This document shows positions 25,726 to 34,864 of a stretch of DNA of 64,000 nucleotides, piece by piece. Each line of letters opens with the position of its first letter. Within the stretch, counting starts at the first letter, position 1. The notes below the pieces were generated by a model. The model made no database searches and was not told the origin of the DNA. It was given only the letters and a program-made list of their open reading frames with translations. The translations under genes and the position numbers were made by a program. Origin of the DNA: Fusicatenibacter saccharivorans (GTDB taxonomy: Bacteria > Bacillota > Clostridia > Lachnospirales > Lachnospiraceae); the NCBI RefSeq assembly GCF_027667425.1, contig NZ_JAQEGR010000012.1:1-64000 (forward strand), written 5' to 3'.

Positions 25726-26745
25726 ATGAAGGTACTTACTTTTGGAGAAGTGATGCTGCGTCTGAAAACACCGGAGCATCTGAAAATTTTACAGGCAGAT
25801 ACATTTGAAGCCAATTACGGCGGCGCGGAGGCGAATGTTGCGGTTTCCCTGGCGACACTCGGGGACGATGTTTCGTACGTGACAAAAGTGCCGGAGCACC
25901 AGGTGGGACAGGCAGCCGTCAATGAGATCCGCCGGTTCGGCGTCGATACATCCCGTGTGCTGCGGGGCGGCGGACGCGTTGGTATTTACTATTTTGAAAA
26001 GGGAACGAATATCCGCCCGACGAGCGTGGTTTATGACCGCGCTTACAGCGCAATTGCAATGGCAAAGACAGAGGAATTTGACTGGGAAAAACTGCTTGAT
26101 GGCGTAGATCTCTTTTATTTTTCCGGTATCACGCCTGCCATCAGCACAGAGATTGAAAAAGCGCTGGAGAACGCTCTGGCGCTCTGCAGAGAGAAAAAAA
26201 TCCAGGTGGTATGTGATCTGAACTACCGCGGAAAAATGTGGTCCACGAAGGACGCACAGCGCGTTATGCGCCGTCTGATGGCGTATGTGGATGTCTGCAT
26301 TGCAAACGATGAGGATTTTGAATCATCACTTGGCATTCCGGCGTACGACGGAGATATGTCGCGCGGCATTGAGCAGATCGAGTCTTACAAAGAGGGCATG
26401 CTGGAAATCCAGAAGCAGTTCCCGAACTGTAAAGTAGTTGCGAGCGTGCTGCGCAATCTCTACACCGTGGAGGACGGCGACTGGATGGGAATTTACCTGA
26501 AAGACGGAAAATTCTATGAGAGCCCGGTTCACAAAGTACACAGCTTTGAGGCAGTCGGAGCCGGTGATGCGTTTGGCGCAGGACTGATTCACGCGATGGC
26601 GCATGATTTTGCGCCGCAGAGAACCATCGATTTTGCGATTTCTGCAAGCGTCTTAAAGCTGATGATTCAGCACGATGCCAACGTGGTCAGCGAAAAAGAG
26701 ATTGAGCAGATCATGAAGCAGGGCGGAACAAATCTGCAGAGATAG
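25726..26745 (+). CDS. kdgK: 2-dehydro-3-deoxygluconokinase (PfkB family)
   Basis: 339 residues of the ribokinase/PfkB fold: N-terminal TFGEVMLRLKTP, the substrate motif YGGAEANVAVSLATLG, and the C-terminal ATP/anion-hole motif AVGAGDAFGAGL (about residues 275-286). It would phosphorylate 2-keto-3-deoxygluconate with ATP, the step before KDPG aldolase in hexuronate and pectin breakdown. Other PfkB substrates cannot be excluded; the opening and FEANYGGAEAN are KdgK-like. It follows a sugar importer but has its own promoter. Confidence 0.82.
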   Translation: MKVLTFGEVMLRLKTPEHLKILQADTFEANYGGAEANVAVSLATLGDDVSYVTKVPEHQVGQAAVNEIRRFGVDTSRVLRGGGRVGIYYFEKGTNIRPTSVVYDRAYSAIAMAKTEEFDWEKLLDGVDLFYFSGITPAISTEIEKALENALALCREKKIQVVCDLNYRGKMWSTKDAQRVMRRLMAYVDVCIANDEDFESSLGIPAYDGDMSRGIEQIESYKEGMLEIQKQFPNCKVVASVLRNLYTVEDGDWMGIYLKDGKFYESPVHKVHSFEAVGAGDAFGAGLIHAMAHDFAPQRTIDFAISASVLKLMIQHDANVVSEKEIEQIMKQGGTNLQR

Positions 26746-26797
26746 AGGAAACAAAAAGATTCCGAGAGTACATACAGGACAGCAGGAGGAATAAAAC

Positions 26798-27301
26798 TTG
26801 AAGAAACGGAATATTATATTAATAGGAATGCCGGGAGCCGGCAAAAGCAGCGTTGGCGTTATCCTTGCAAAGGCTTTGGGGTATGAGTTTATTGATACGG
26901 ATCTTGTGATTCAGCATCGGGAGAAACGTCTTCTGCGCGAGATTATTGCAGATGAGGGAAACGAAGGCTTTCTTGCGATTGAGAATGAGGTCAATGCGAC
27001 TCTGGAAGCCGATGAAAGCGTCATTGCACCGGGCGGCAGCGCTATTTACGGAAAAGAGGCGATGGAGCATTTTAAAGAGATTGGAATAATCGTTTATCTG
27101 AAGCTGTCGTATGAGGATCTGGCAAAGCGTCTTGGAAACCTGAAGGGACGCGGCGTTGTGCTGAAAGAGGGTCAGACGCTCAAAGATCTTTACGATGAGA
27201 GAAGTAAACTGTATGAACAGTATGCCGAGATTACGGTCGATGAGAGCGGAAAGGATATCCAGGGCACGATTCTGGCACTTCGCGAGCAGATTGGCATGTA
27301 A
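26798..27301 (+). CDS. aroK: shikimate kinase
   Basis: 167 residues with Walker A GMPGAGKSSVG, the shikimate-binding DTD (EFIDTDLVIQ), the conserved GGSAIY segment where AroK has GGG, and the lid region GNLKGRGVV with its Arg. It would transfer phosphate to the 3-OH of shikimate. The start is TTG at 26798 after AGGAGG, a rare start that may limit translation. It lies 52 bases after kdgK, probably in the same transcript, an unusual pairing. Because the GGG motif is altered, a related small-molecule kinase is possible. Confidence 0.8.
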   Translation: MKKRNIILIGMPGAGKSSVGVILAKALGYEFIDTDLVIQHREKRLLREIIADEGNEGFLAIENEVNATLEADESVIAPGGSAIYGKEAMEHFKEIGIIVYLKLSYEDLAKRLGNLKGRGVVLKEGQTLKDLYDERSKLYEQYAEITVDESGKDIQGTILALREQIGM

Positions 27302-27464
27302 GAAGGAACGGGTGGAATATTCGGAGAATTTTCAAAAACATAATATTACATAATAATAAGGAAAATGTTCTGACAGTTAGAAATTACATATAACGTTTCT
27401 CTGAATATTCCTGACCGGAAACGGTGGAAAAAAACGGAAATAGTACGGAATATATTAAAATTGA

Positions 27465-27493
27465 TTTACAAAATATTAGATTTGAGTTAAGAT
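27465..27493 (+). promoter_or_regulatory. possible promoter of murA
   Basis: TTTACA at 27465-27470, 17-bp spacer, TAAGAT at 27488-27493. The leader of about 140 bases contains no structure I recognise. The gap 27302-27639 has no ORF and no clear terminator after aroK. Confidence 0.5.
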
Positions 27494-27639
27494 AAGGGGA
27501 GACTGAAAAATTACTGCGGGGAGCAGTGCGTTTCAGTGAGTCCGGAGTGTGTAAAAAAAACAGCAGAACAGACTTTGAATCGTTATTTCGGATAAAACAC
27601 ACTCGTTAAGTTATGAAAAAGAAAATTTGAGGTGAATAT

Positions 27640-28929
27640 ATGGAACAGTATGTCATCAGAGGTGGAAATCCTCTTGTGGGCGAAGTGGAAATCGGGGGAG
27701 CAAAAAACGCGGCGCTTGCAATTCTTACGGCAGCAACGATGACCGACGAAACGGTCCTGATCGAAAATCTGCCGGATGTCAGCGATATTAATGTACTTTT
27801 GGAAGCAATTGCAGAGATCGGAGCTACTGTGGACCGCATCGACCGTCATACCGTGCGGATCAATGCATCGACTATCGGTGATCTGAGTGTTGACTATGAA
27901 TATATCAAAAAAATCCGTGCGTCTTATTATCTTTTAGGCGCGCTGCTTGGAAAATACAAAAGAGCGGAAGTTCCGCTTCCGGGCGGATGTAACATTGGAA
28001 GCCGTCCGATCGACCAGCATTTAAAGGGATTCCGCGCACTCGGCGCTGAGGTAAGCATCCGTCACGGCGCAATCGTGGCAAGTGCGGCAGATCTGCATGG
28101 AAGCCACATTTTCCTGGATATGGTTTCCGTTGGAGCCACCATCAACATCATGATGGCAGCTTCGATGGCAAGAGGAAATACAACGATTGAGAACGCAGCA
28201 AAAGAGCCGCACGTTGTCGATGTGGCGAACTTCCTGAACAGCATGGGAGCCAACATCAAAGGAGCAGGAACCGACGTGATTCGGATCAAGGGTGTCGATA
28301 CCCTGCACGGAACCAGCTATGCGGTCGTACCGGATATGATCGAGGCAGGTACGTATATGTTTGCAGCAGCAGCTACAAAGGGCGATGTGCTGATTAAAAA
28401 CGTGATTCCAAAGCATCTGGAAGCAACAACCGCAAAGCTCGAGGAGATTGGCTGCGACGTAGAAGAGTTTGACGATTCCATCCGTGTGAGCGCAAGCAAA
28501 CGTCTGGGCAGAACACACGTAAAGACACAGCCGTATCCGGGTTACCCGACCGATATGCAGCCGCAGATTGCGGTTACACTGGCACTGGCAAACGGTACGA
28601 GTATTGTAACAGAGAGTATTTTTGAAAATCGTTTTAAATATGCGGATGAGCTGGCACGTATGGGCGCCTGTATTAAAGTAGAAGGCAACACGGCGATCAT
28701 CGACGGCGTAGAGAAATTTACCGGAGCAGAGGTTTCCGCACCGGATCTTCGCGCCGGAGCAGCACTTGTTATTGCAGGTCTTGCAGCAGAGGGTGTTACC
28801 GTGGTGGATGATATTGTATACATTCTGCGCGGATACGAGGACTTCGACGGAAAGCTCCGTGGACTCGGCGCTGAAATTGAGCGTGTGAATAATGCAAAGG
28901 ACATCCAGAAATTCCGGTTAAGAGCGTAA
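27640..28929 (+). CDS. murA: UDP-N-acetylglucosamine 1-carboxyvinyltransferase
   Basis: 429 residues, the normal length. First committed step of peptidoglycan synthesis: enolpyruvyl transfer from PEP to UDP-GlcNAc. The N-terminal GGAKNAALAIL carries the catalytic Lys, LPGGCNIGSRP carries the fosfomycin-reactive Cys (about residue 116), and EAGTYMFAAAA and DLRAGAALVIAGLAA are family hallmarks. The Cys is present, so fosfomycin sensitivity at the target is expected. Firmicutes often have two copies; which paralogue this is cannot be told here. Confidence 0.96.
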   Translation: MEQYVIRGGNPLVGEVEIGGAKNAALAILTAATMTDETVLIENLPDVSDINVLLEAIAEIGATVDRIDRHTVRINASTIGDLSVDYEYIKKIRASYYLLGALLGKYKRAEVPLPGGCNIGSRPIDQHLKGFRALGAEVSIRHGAIVASAADLHGSHIFLDMVSVGATINIMMAASMARGNTTIENAAKEPHVVDVANFLNSMGANIKGAGTDVIRIKGVDTLHGTSYAVVPDMIEAGTYMFAAAATKGDVLIKNVIPKHLEATTAKLEEIGCDVEEFDDSIRVSASKRLGRTHVKTQPYPGYPTDMQPQIAVTLALANGTSIVTESIFENRFKYADELARMGACIKVEGNTAIIDGVEKFTGAEVSAPDLRAGAALVIAGLAAEGVTVVDDIVYILRGYEDFDGKLRGLGAEIERVNNAKDIQKFRLRA

Positions 28930-28954
28930 AAACAGTATAAAACAAATGTTGACA

Positions 28955-28993
28955 AAAAGGACGGTGCAATAAAAGGTACCGTTCTTTTATTTT
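28955..28993 (+). terminator. intrinsic terminator of murA
   Basis: AAAAGGACGGT / ACCGTTCTTTT, 11 bp with one wobble, followed by ATTTTA. Confidence 0.8.
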
Positions 28994-29108
28994 ACCTTAT
29001 TGCGAAGAAATTGGCTTAAATTTTACTACTATTATTTTCAAAGCTGAGGCGGTCAGTATTGGTAAAAAAAGATATTTAAAAATATACAAATTTATGATAT
29101 GTTGAATA

Positions 29109-29122
29109 CGAAAACGTTACCG
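29109..29122. promoter_or_regulatory. possible LacI/CcpA-type operator before the GH31 gene
   Basis: CGAAAACGTTACCG has the central CG and flanking A/T arms of catabolite-responsive or LacI-family sites but deviates at the ends. It lies about 50 bases before the start codon. Confidence 0.3.
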
Positions 29123-29169
29123 ATTATACATTTTGACTAAAAATAATAAAAACCAGAGGGGGACAATAT

Positions 29170-31245
29170 ATGTCTAATGAAGCAGAAACACAATATAATC
29201 CACAATGTGGGGAGCGAAGAACAATTTTTTCAGATGAGTATGATTTTCTTACGAAAATTGAATCAGTGTGTGCCAAAGAAGATGGAATACATTTTTTGGT
29301 ACGTACATGGAAAGACCGTATAGCCACAGTTCGTATTACATTTTTGACACCATCGGTATTCAGATTTGTGATGGTGCCGGAGATGACTGCAAAAAGCCAC
29401 AGACAGACGGTAGTCGAAGATGTACCTGAATCGGAGTTTGAAACAAAAAATGCAGAATTTACAGAAAATGAAGATCTGTATATATATGAAACAAATCAGT
29501 TAAGTCTTCATTTTTCAAAAAACTACTGGGAAATGTCCATCTATCAGAATGGAAAATTATTGACGAAAGAACAGGCTTTTGACACTAATGTCGATAACCG
29601 GTGGAAACAGCTTCCAACAGGATTTAGAGTAGATGCATCTGGAAAAAGTATAGCCTCATTTGAGCAGTTTGTATTATTCTCCGATGAGCAATTTTGGGGA
29701 TTTGGAGAGAAGTTTACACATTTTAATAAACGTGGACAAAGAATAGAGTGTTGGCAAAAAGATGCATTGTCTACTAATACGGAGGATTCATATAAAAGTC
29801 ATCCGTATTTTACAAGCAGCCGGGGATATTCCGTATTGTTAAATACATTTACGCGTTCATCATTTGATATGGGTGCTTCATCATGGATCAGTTATCAGAT
29901 GGGCAGTGACGATCCTATTCTGGATTATATTTTCCTGGCAGAAGAAAGCAAAGACTATAAGAAGCTGTTGCAGCAGTATTTGCAGATTACAGGGCAGATA
30001 CCTATGATTCCACAGTGGGCTTTTGGTTTCTGGATGTCAAAATGCTCTTATATGAGCCGTAAAGAAGTCGAGGATGTTGTTGCTGATGCTGAAAAATTTG
30101 GAATAGGTATCGATGTAATTCATATCGATGGCTGGCAGAGGCAGGATATGTCTGGTGTATGGGAATGGGATACAGAACGTTTCCCTGAACCGGAAGAAAT
30201 GATTAAAGAATTAAATAAAAAGAACATACATTTAAGTCTTTGGAATTATCCGTACTTGCAGGAAGATTCGCCGGCATTTAAGGAACTGGCAGAACGTGGA
30301 TTTTTTATAAAAAATAAAGAAGGGCATCCTGCAATGTTTAAAGCGACTGCAGATTCAGAGCTTTTGTGTGCTTGCTTTGATTTCACAAATCCGGAATTTC
30401 TGGCATGGTATGAGGAACGTGTGAAAAAAATCGTCAGAATGGGTGTATCAGTGATAAAGACAGATTTCTCTGAAGCAGTACCTGAAGATGTTGTATTTTA
30501 CAATGGCATGAGCGGGCGAGAAGGACATAATCTTCTGACGTATCTGTATGCAAAAAATATTTACACATGGATGAAAGAAATTTGCGACGAACGTGGGGAA
30601 TTGCCAATGCTTTGGGGACGCAGTGGGTATGTGGGTTCTCATATGATCCCGGCAGCATGGGCAGGAGATTCTTCCAGTGATAAAGCAAGTCACAGTGCAA
30701 TCCTTCAGGCCGGACTTGGGATGGCTATGTCTGGTGTATCTTTCTGGGGTTATGATCTTGGCGGATTTTATAACACAGGTTATATCGGAAATGAGGAACG
30801 TCCGAATATAGAAGATTACCTTTCCTCTGTGCAGATGGGATTGTGGATGCCATTATCCAGAGCGCACGGTAAAACACCGCGGGAACCATGGCAGTATGGA
30901 GATATGGCATTAAAAGAAGTAAAAAAATGGATTAACTTCAGACATCGACTTGTGCCATATCTTTATCACACCGCCTGCCAGAGTCATCAGTCTGGTATTC
31001 CAATGATTCGTCCGCTTGTGATGGAATATCCGAAAGATCCAATCGCAAAGACACAGAATCTGTCTTATATGCTTGGTGATGCATTGCTTATTTCACCCGG
31101 ATTTGACAGAGATGAATATGAACTGTATCTTCCGGAAGGCCGGTGGCAGGATATTGAAAGTAAAGAAGTATTGCATGTGCCTGCACAACTATGGAAACAG
31201 GAAGATCTTGAATTTATGACATTTCAAAAAAAAGATGTTGATTAG
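29170..31245 (+). CDS. glycoside hydrolase family 31, alpha-xylosidase/alpha-glucosidase type
   Basis: 691 residues, no signal peptide, so cytoplasmic. An N-terminal beta domain (about 1-250) precedes the catalytic barrel. The nucleophile Asp is in VIKTDFSEAVPED (about residue 431) and the acid/base Asp in AAWAGDSSSD (about 498). The KTDF..E.P form, the NGMSGREGHN stretch and GVSFWGYDLGGF resemble YicI-type alpha-xylosidases, though maltose- or sulfoquinovose-type specificities cannot be excluded. Its codons and A+T content look more AT-rich than the neighbours, which may mean a different history. It would act on oligosaccharides brought in by a transporter. Confidence 0.85.
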   Translation: MSNEAETQYNPQCGERRTIFSDEYDFLTKIESVCAKEDGIHFLVRTWKDRIATVRITFLTPSVFRFVMVPEMTAKSHRQTVVEDVPESEFETKNAEFTENEDLYIYETNQLSLHFSKNYWEMSIYQNGKLLTKEQAFDTNVDNRWKQLPTGFRVDASGKSIASFEQFVLFSDEQFWGFGEKFTHFNKRGQRIECWQKDALSTNTEDSYKSHPYFTSSRGYSVLLNTFTRSSFDMGASSWISYQMGSDDPILDYIFLAEESKDYKKLLQQYLQITGQIPMIPQWAFGFWMSKCSYMSRKEVEDVVADAEKFGIGIDVIHIDGWQRQDMSGVWEWDTERFPEPEEMIKELNKKNIHLSLWNYPYLQEDSPAFKELAERGFFIKNKEGHPAMFKATADSELLCACFDFTNPEFLAWYEERVKKIVRMGVSVIKTDFSEAVPEDVVFYNGMSGREGHNLLTYLYAKNIYTWMKEICDERGELPMLWGRSGYVGSHMIPAAWAGDSSSDKASHSAILQAGLGMAMSGVSFWGYDLGGFYNTGYIGNEERPNIEDYLSSVQMGLWMPLSRAHGKTPREPWQYGDMALKEVKKWINFRHRLVPYLYHTACQSHQSGIPMIRPLVMEYPKDPIAKTQNLSYMLGDALLISPGFDRDEYELYLPEGRWQDIESKEVLHVPAQLWKQEDLEFMTFQKKDVD

Positions 31246-31321
31246 CTATTGTGCACAAAATAGATGCATAAGAATGTGAAAAATGGATAAAAAGAAAAAA
31301 GCTGAAATCATAAGAACTGAC

Positions 31322-31351
31322 TTGACAAAAGAGATTTATCTGTGCTATATT
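31322..31351 (+). promoter_or_regulatory. promoter of the glucose PTS operon
   Basis: TTGACA at 31322-31327, 18-bp spacer, extended -10 TGCTATATT ending at 31351. An inverted repeat ACTACA-GT-TGTAGT (31354-31367) lies at the predicted start site. Confidence 0.8.
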
Positions 31352-31365
31352 CAACTACAGTTGTA

Positions 31366-31436
31366 GTGTGTAACTCGATTTTTGGAGGCATTAACTATAC
31401 ATAACAGGAATTGTTTATGTGGGTTAGTGTCTCTTT
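31366..31436 (+). promoter_or_regulatory. RAT antiterminator overlapping a terminator (GlcT/LicT control)
   Basis: The leader has GTGTAACTC-N7-GGAGGCATTAAC, the shape of a ribonucleic antiterminator for BglG/GlcT proteins. Its 3' half overlaps GGCATTAAC, which pairs with GTTAGTGTC, and ACATAAC pairs with GTTTATGT, making a strong terminator followed by a T run near 31431. Binding of the antiterminator protein encoded two genes later would let transcription proceed into ptsG. Confidence 0.8.
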
Positions 31437-31537
31437 TTTGTACTCTGTTTCAGAAAAAGAGTACAGACCGGCTAAAAAGATGCAAAACCGCAGAAACTCT
31501 TCTTGTAAAAAGTATAAACTACACAAGGAGTAAAAAA

Positions 31538-33715
31538 ATGAAGGACAAAATTTTTAGTGTTCTGCAGCGAGTGGGAAGAAGCTTTATGCTCCCGATCGCA
31601 ATTCTTCCGGTAGCCGGACTTTTACTGGGAATCGGAAGCTCATTTACCAATGCAACCACGATTGAAACGTATGGGATGACAAGCTTGCTCGGCAACGGCA
31701 CAATTCTTCATGCGCTGTTGGTGATCATGAACAAAGTAGGAAGTGCGGTGTTTGATAACCTGCCTCTGATTTTTGCGGTAGGTGTTGCAATTGGTATGGC
31801 AAAGAAGGAAAAAGAGGTTTCTGCCCTGTCAGCCGTTATTGCATATTTCGTTATGAATACAGCGATTAACGCAATGCTGACTATTACGGGTCAGATTCTG
31901 GAAAACGGAGAAATTGCAGAATCCGTTCTGGAAGGAACCATCACTTCTGTCTGCGGTATTCAGTCGCTGCAGATGGGTGTGTTTGGCGGTATTATTGTCG
32001 GTCTTGGAGTCGCAGCACTTCATAATCGATTTTACCGGATCCAGCTTCCGAACGCACTTTCTTTCTTTGGAGGTACTCGTTTTGTACCGATTATTTCTAC
32101 GATCGTCTATATGTTTGTGGGAATTTTAATGTATTTTGTATGGCCGGTTGTACAGAACGGCATTTATGCGCTGGGTGGCCTGGTAACCGGCTCCGGTTAT
32201 GTCGGAACGCTGATTTTCGGTCTGATTAAACGGGCACTGATTCCATTTGGTCTGCATCACGTATTTTATATGCCGTTCTGGCAGACGGCAGTCGGAGGTA
32301 CCATGGAAGTGGCAGGACAGATGGTGCAGGGCGGACAGAATATTTTCTTCGCACAGCTTGCGGATTCTGCGAATATCGCACATTTCAGTGCAGATGCAAC
32401 GAGATATTTCTCCGGAGAATTTATTTTTATGATTTTCGGACTTCCGGGAGCGGCACTTGCCATGTACCATTGTGCGAAACCGGAGAAGAAAAAAGCAGCA
32501 GGCGGTCTGCTTCTTTCCGCAGCACTTGCGTGTATGGCAACCGGTATCACAGAACCGCTGGAATTCTCGTTCCTGTTTGTTGCACCGGCGTTGTTTGTCG
32601 TGCAGGTTATTCTTGCGGGAACAGCTTATATGATCGCACACATCCTGAATATCGCAGTAGGTCTTACCTTTTCCGGCGGACTTCTGGACTTCTTCCTGTT
32701 CGGTATTCTGCAGGGAAATGAAAAGACAAGCTGGATGAGGGTGATTCCGGTCGGCATTCTTTATTTCTTCCTGTATTATTTTATCTTCAAATTCATGATT
32801 AAAAAGTTTGATTTTAAGACACCGGGCCGTGAGGATGATGATGTGGAAACCAAGCTTTATACGAAAGCAGATGTAAAAGCAAGAAAAGAGGCGCAGAACG
32901 ATGGGGTGGCATCGGAAGATGCCATGAGTGAAGCAATCACAAAAGGTCTTGGCGGAAAGAAAAATATTTCGGATGTGGACTGCTGTGCAACAAGACTGCG
33001 CTGTACTGTTCATGATGCAGCGAAAGTCAGCGATGGTATTTTAAAGGCGACAGGGGCATCTGGCGTTGTGCATAAAGGAAATGGTGTACAGGTTATTTAC
33101 GGACCGAATGTAACTGTGATAAAATCAAATTTAGAGGATTATCTGGAAAAAGCTCCGAATACGTATGCGGAAGCAGAAAATGCAGAAGCAGAAAATGCAC
33201 CAGCCCAAAAAGAGGCGGAGCCAGCGCAGGAAACAAAAGAACAGAAGGTTGTGGATACCATTACTGTCTGCAGTCCAATGAGCGGACTGGCAGCTGATCT
33301 TTCTACTGCGCCGGACGAAGCGTTTGCGGAAAAGATGATGGGAGACGGCGCTGTTGTAACACCGGAAGATCCTTATGTGCGTGCTCCGGAGGACGGAGAA
33401 GTTGCGTTTGTTTTTGACACAAAACATGCGATTGGATTTGTAACCGATTCCGGGGTCAGCCTTCTGATTCATGTCGGAATTGATACAGTAAAACTGAACG
33501 GAGAGGGATTTGAGGCACTGGTAGAAAGCGGTCAGACCGTGAAAAAAGGTGATCCGATGCTGAAGCTGGATCTGGAATATCTGAAAACACATGCGCCGTC
33601 GGTTACATCACCGGTTCTTTGCACAGAGCTGGAGGAGAACCAGAGAATCCGTCTTTTGACAGACGGACCGGTAAAAGCAGGAGATCCTTTATTTGCGATT
33701 GAGATTCTCGCGTAA
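31538..33715 (+). CDS. ptsG: PTS glucose-family transporter, EIICBA
   Basis: 725 residues from the ATG at 31538 after AAGGAG; a longer in-frame reading from 31382 runs through the terminator and is rejected. EIIC (about residues 1-430, about ten membrane segments, with the GITEPLEFSF signature) is joined to EIIB with the phospho-Cys in DCCATRLRC (about 482) and, after an Ala/Glu linker (about 545-575), to EIIA with the phospho-His in LLIHVGIDTV (about 644). It imports and phosphorylates glucose or a close relative. GlcNAc specificity cannot be fully excluded. It is the first gene of an operon with its antiterminator, HPr and enzyme I. Confidence 0.9.
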   Translation: MKDKIFSVLQRVGRSFMLPIAILPVAGLLLGIGSSFTNATTIETYGMTSLLGNGTILHALLVIMNKVGSAVFDNLPLIFAVGVAIGMAKKEKEVSALSAVIAYFVMNTAINAMLTITGQILENGEIAESVLEGTITSVCGIQSLQMGVFGGIIVGLGVAALHNRFYRIQLPNALSFFGGTRFVPIISTIVYMFVGILMYFVWPVVQNGIYALGGLVTGSGYVGTLIFGLIKRALIPFGLHHVFYMPFWQTAVGGTMEVAGQMVQGGQNIFFAQLADSANIAHFSADATRYFSGEFIFMIFGLPGAALAMYHCAKPEKKKAAGGLLLSAALACMATGITEPLEFSFLFVAPALFVVQVILAGTAYMIAHILNIAVGLTFSGGLLDFFLFGILQGNEKTSWMRVIPVGILYFFLYYFIFKFMIKKFDFKTPGREDDDVETKLYTKADVKARKEAQNDGVASEDAMSEAITKGLGGKKNISDVDCCATRLRCTVHDAAKVSDGILKATGASGVVHKGNGVQVIYGPNVTVIKSNLEDYLEKAPNTYAEAENAEAENAPAQKEAEPAQETKEQKVVDTITVCSPMSGLAADLSTAPDEAFAEKMMGDGAVVTPEDPYVRAPEDGEVAFVFDTKHAIGFVTDSGVSLLIHVGIDTVKLNGEGFEALVESGQTVKKGDPMLKLDLEYLKTHAPSVTSPVLCTELEENQRIRLLTDGPVKAGDPLFAIEILA

Positions 33716-33742
33716 GCTGTGCCTTAAAAACGGGTGAGAAGA

Positions 33743-34579
33743 ATGTACAGGATAGCAAAAACACTGAACCACAATTCATTTATTGGAGTGGAAGAAGAAA
33801 ATAACCGGGAATATCTGGTCATGGGGAAAGGAATTGCATTTGGGAAAAAAATGGGACAGCGTGTACAGCCGGGAGACGATGCCCGCATTTATTCCCTGAC
33901 AGAGATGACGGAGCGAGGAAATGCCAGAACCATTGTACAGGGCGTTTCTCCGCTCAGCCTGGAGCTGGCGAGTGCCGTGCTTGACGAGGCAGAAAAGGAA
34001 TTTGGAAAAATTGACCGTTCCATCGTCTTTCCAATGGCAGATCATCTGGATTTTGCTGTCCGGCGGATTCAGAACGGTGAGCAGATCAGCAATCCGCTCA
34101 CCGACGATATCCGTGTGATGTTTTACAAAGAGTATAAAGTTGCTTCCTGTATCAGGGAGCTTTTAAAAGAACGGCTTCAGATCGAAATTGATGAACATGA
34201 AATCGGCTATCTTGCACTTCATGTTCATTCGGCAATTGTGGAGGAAAATGTTTCACAGGCCATGGAAGTAGCAAGAGCAGTCCGGGAGAGCATTTCTTTG
34301 GTGGAGCATATCACCGGGCATACCATCGATGTGATGTCGTTGTCGTATAACCGTATGATGAACCATATCCGCTATATGGTTGCAAGAGCGGTCAGTGGGG
34401 AAAAACTGAAAGTAAATATGAATGACTACATGTCCGTAAAGTTTCCGAAAGCCTTTCAGGCGGCGAAACGAATCTGTGAGGAGATGGAAAAGAGGCTGAA
34501 ACTTCCGATGGAGGAGATTGAAATTGGATATCTCGCTATGCACATAGAACGGATTATGGACAGAGAAGAAGGAGAATAA
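33743..34579 (+). CDS. BglG/GlcT-family transcription antiterminator
   Basis: 278 residues from the ATG at 33743 (a GTG nine bases earlier is a weaker choice). The N-terminal RNA-binding domain (about 1-55: YRIAKTLNHNSFIGVEEENNREYLVMGKGIAFG) is followed by two PRD domains with their phosphorylatable histidines (FPMADHLDFA and YLALHVHSA in PRD1; SLVEHITGH and YLAMHIERI in PRD2). PTS phosphorylation of these controls whether it binds the RAT in the leader of this same operon, giving autoregulation by sugar flux. Confidence 0.92.
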   Translation: MYRIAKTLNHNSFIGVEEENNREYLVMGKGIAFGKKMGQRVQPGDDARIYSLTEMTERGNARTIVQGVSPLSLELASAVLDEAEKEFGKIDRSIVFPMADHLDFAVRRIQNGEQISNPLTDDIRVMFYKEYKVASCIRELLKERLQIEIDEHEIGYLALHVHSAIVEENVSQAMEVARAVRESISLVEHITGHTIDVMSLSYNRMMNHIRYMVARAVSGEKLKVNMNDYMSVKFPKAFQAAKRICEEMEKRLKLPMEEIEIGYLAMHIERIMDREEGE

Positions 34580-34583
34580 AAGC

Positions 34584-34841
34584 ATGAAATCATTTGAATA
34601 TACCATTAAAGATGAACTGGGAATTCACGCAAGACCGGCAGGAATGCTGGTAAAGGAGGCAAAAAATTTTGCATCGGAATGCACCATCACAAAAGATGGA
34701 AAAACGAAAAAACTGACTCAGCTGATGATGCTGATGTCACTTGGTGTAAAGCAGGGAGATACCGTAACCGTTGCAGCAAACGGAGAGGACGAAGATGCAG
34801 CGATTGAGACGCTGAAAGCGTTTTTCGAAGCAAATCTGTAA
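34584..34841 (+). CDS. ptsH: phosphocarrier HPr, lacking the regulatory Ser46
   Basis: 85 residues. Carries phosphate from enzyme I to EIIA. The active His15 is in GIHARPAG at its usual place. Aligning on the invariant MSLG, the position that is Ser46 in Bacillus HPr is Gln (KLTQLMMLMSLG), so HPr kinase could not phosphorylate it and it could not serve as the CcpA co-effector through that residue. The Bacillus protein Crh has the opposite arrangement. A second HPr elsewhere in the genome may carry the regulatory function. The start is 4 bases after the antiterminator stop. Confidence 0.93.
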   Translation: MKSFEYTIKDELGIHARPAGMLVKEAKNFASECTITKDGKTKKLTQLMMLMSLGVKQGDTVTVAANGEDEDAAIETLKAFFEANL

Positions 34842-34864
34842 AAAGTACGCTCGGAGGATAAAAA

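Noticed and set aside
31382..31537. N-terminal extension of ptsG from an upstream ATG
   Set aside because: It would read through the RAT/terminator; the ATG at 31538 has AAGGAG at the right distance and begins the conserved EIIC sequence.
32126..33013. A 295-codon minus-strand frame opposite ptsG
   Set aside because: Antisense to the EIIC/EIIB coding region, with Cys/His-rich composition and no family resemblance.
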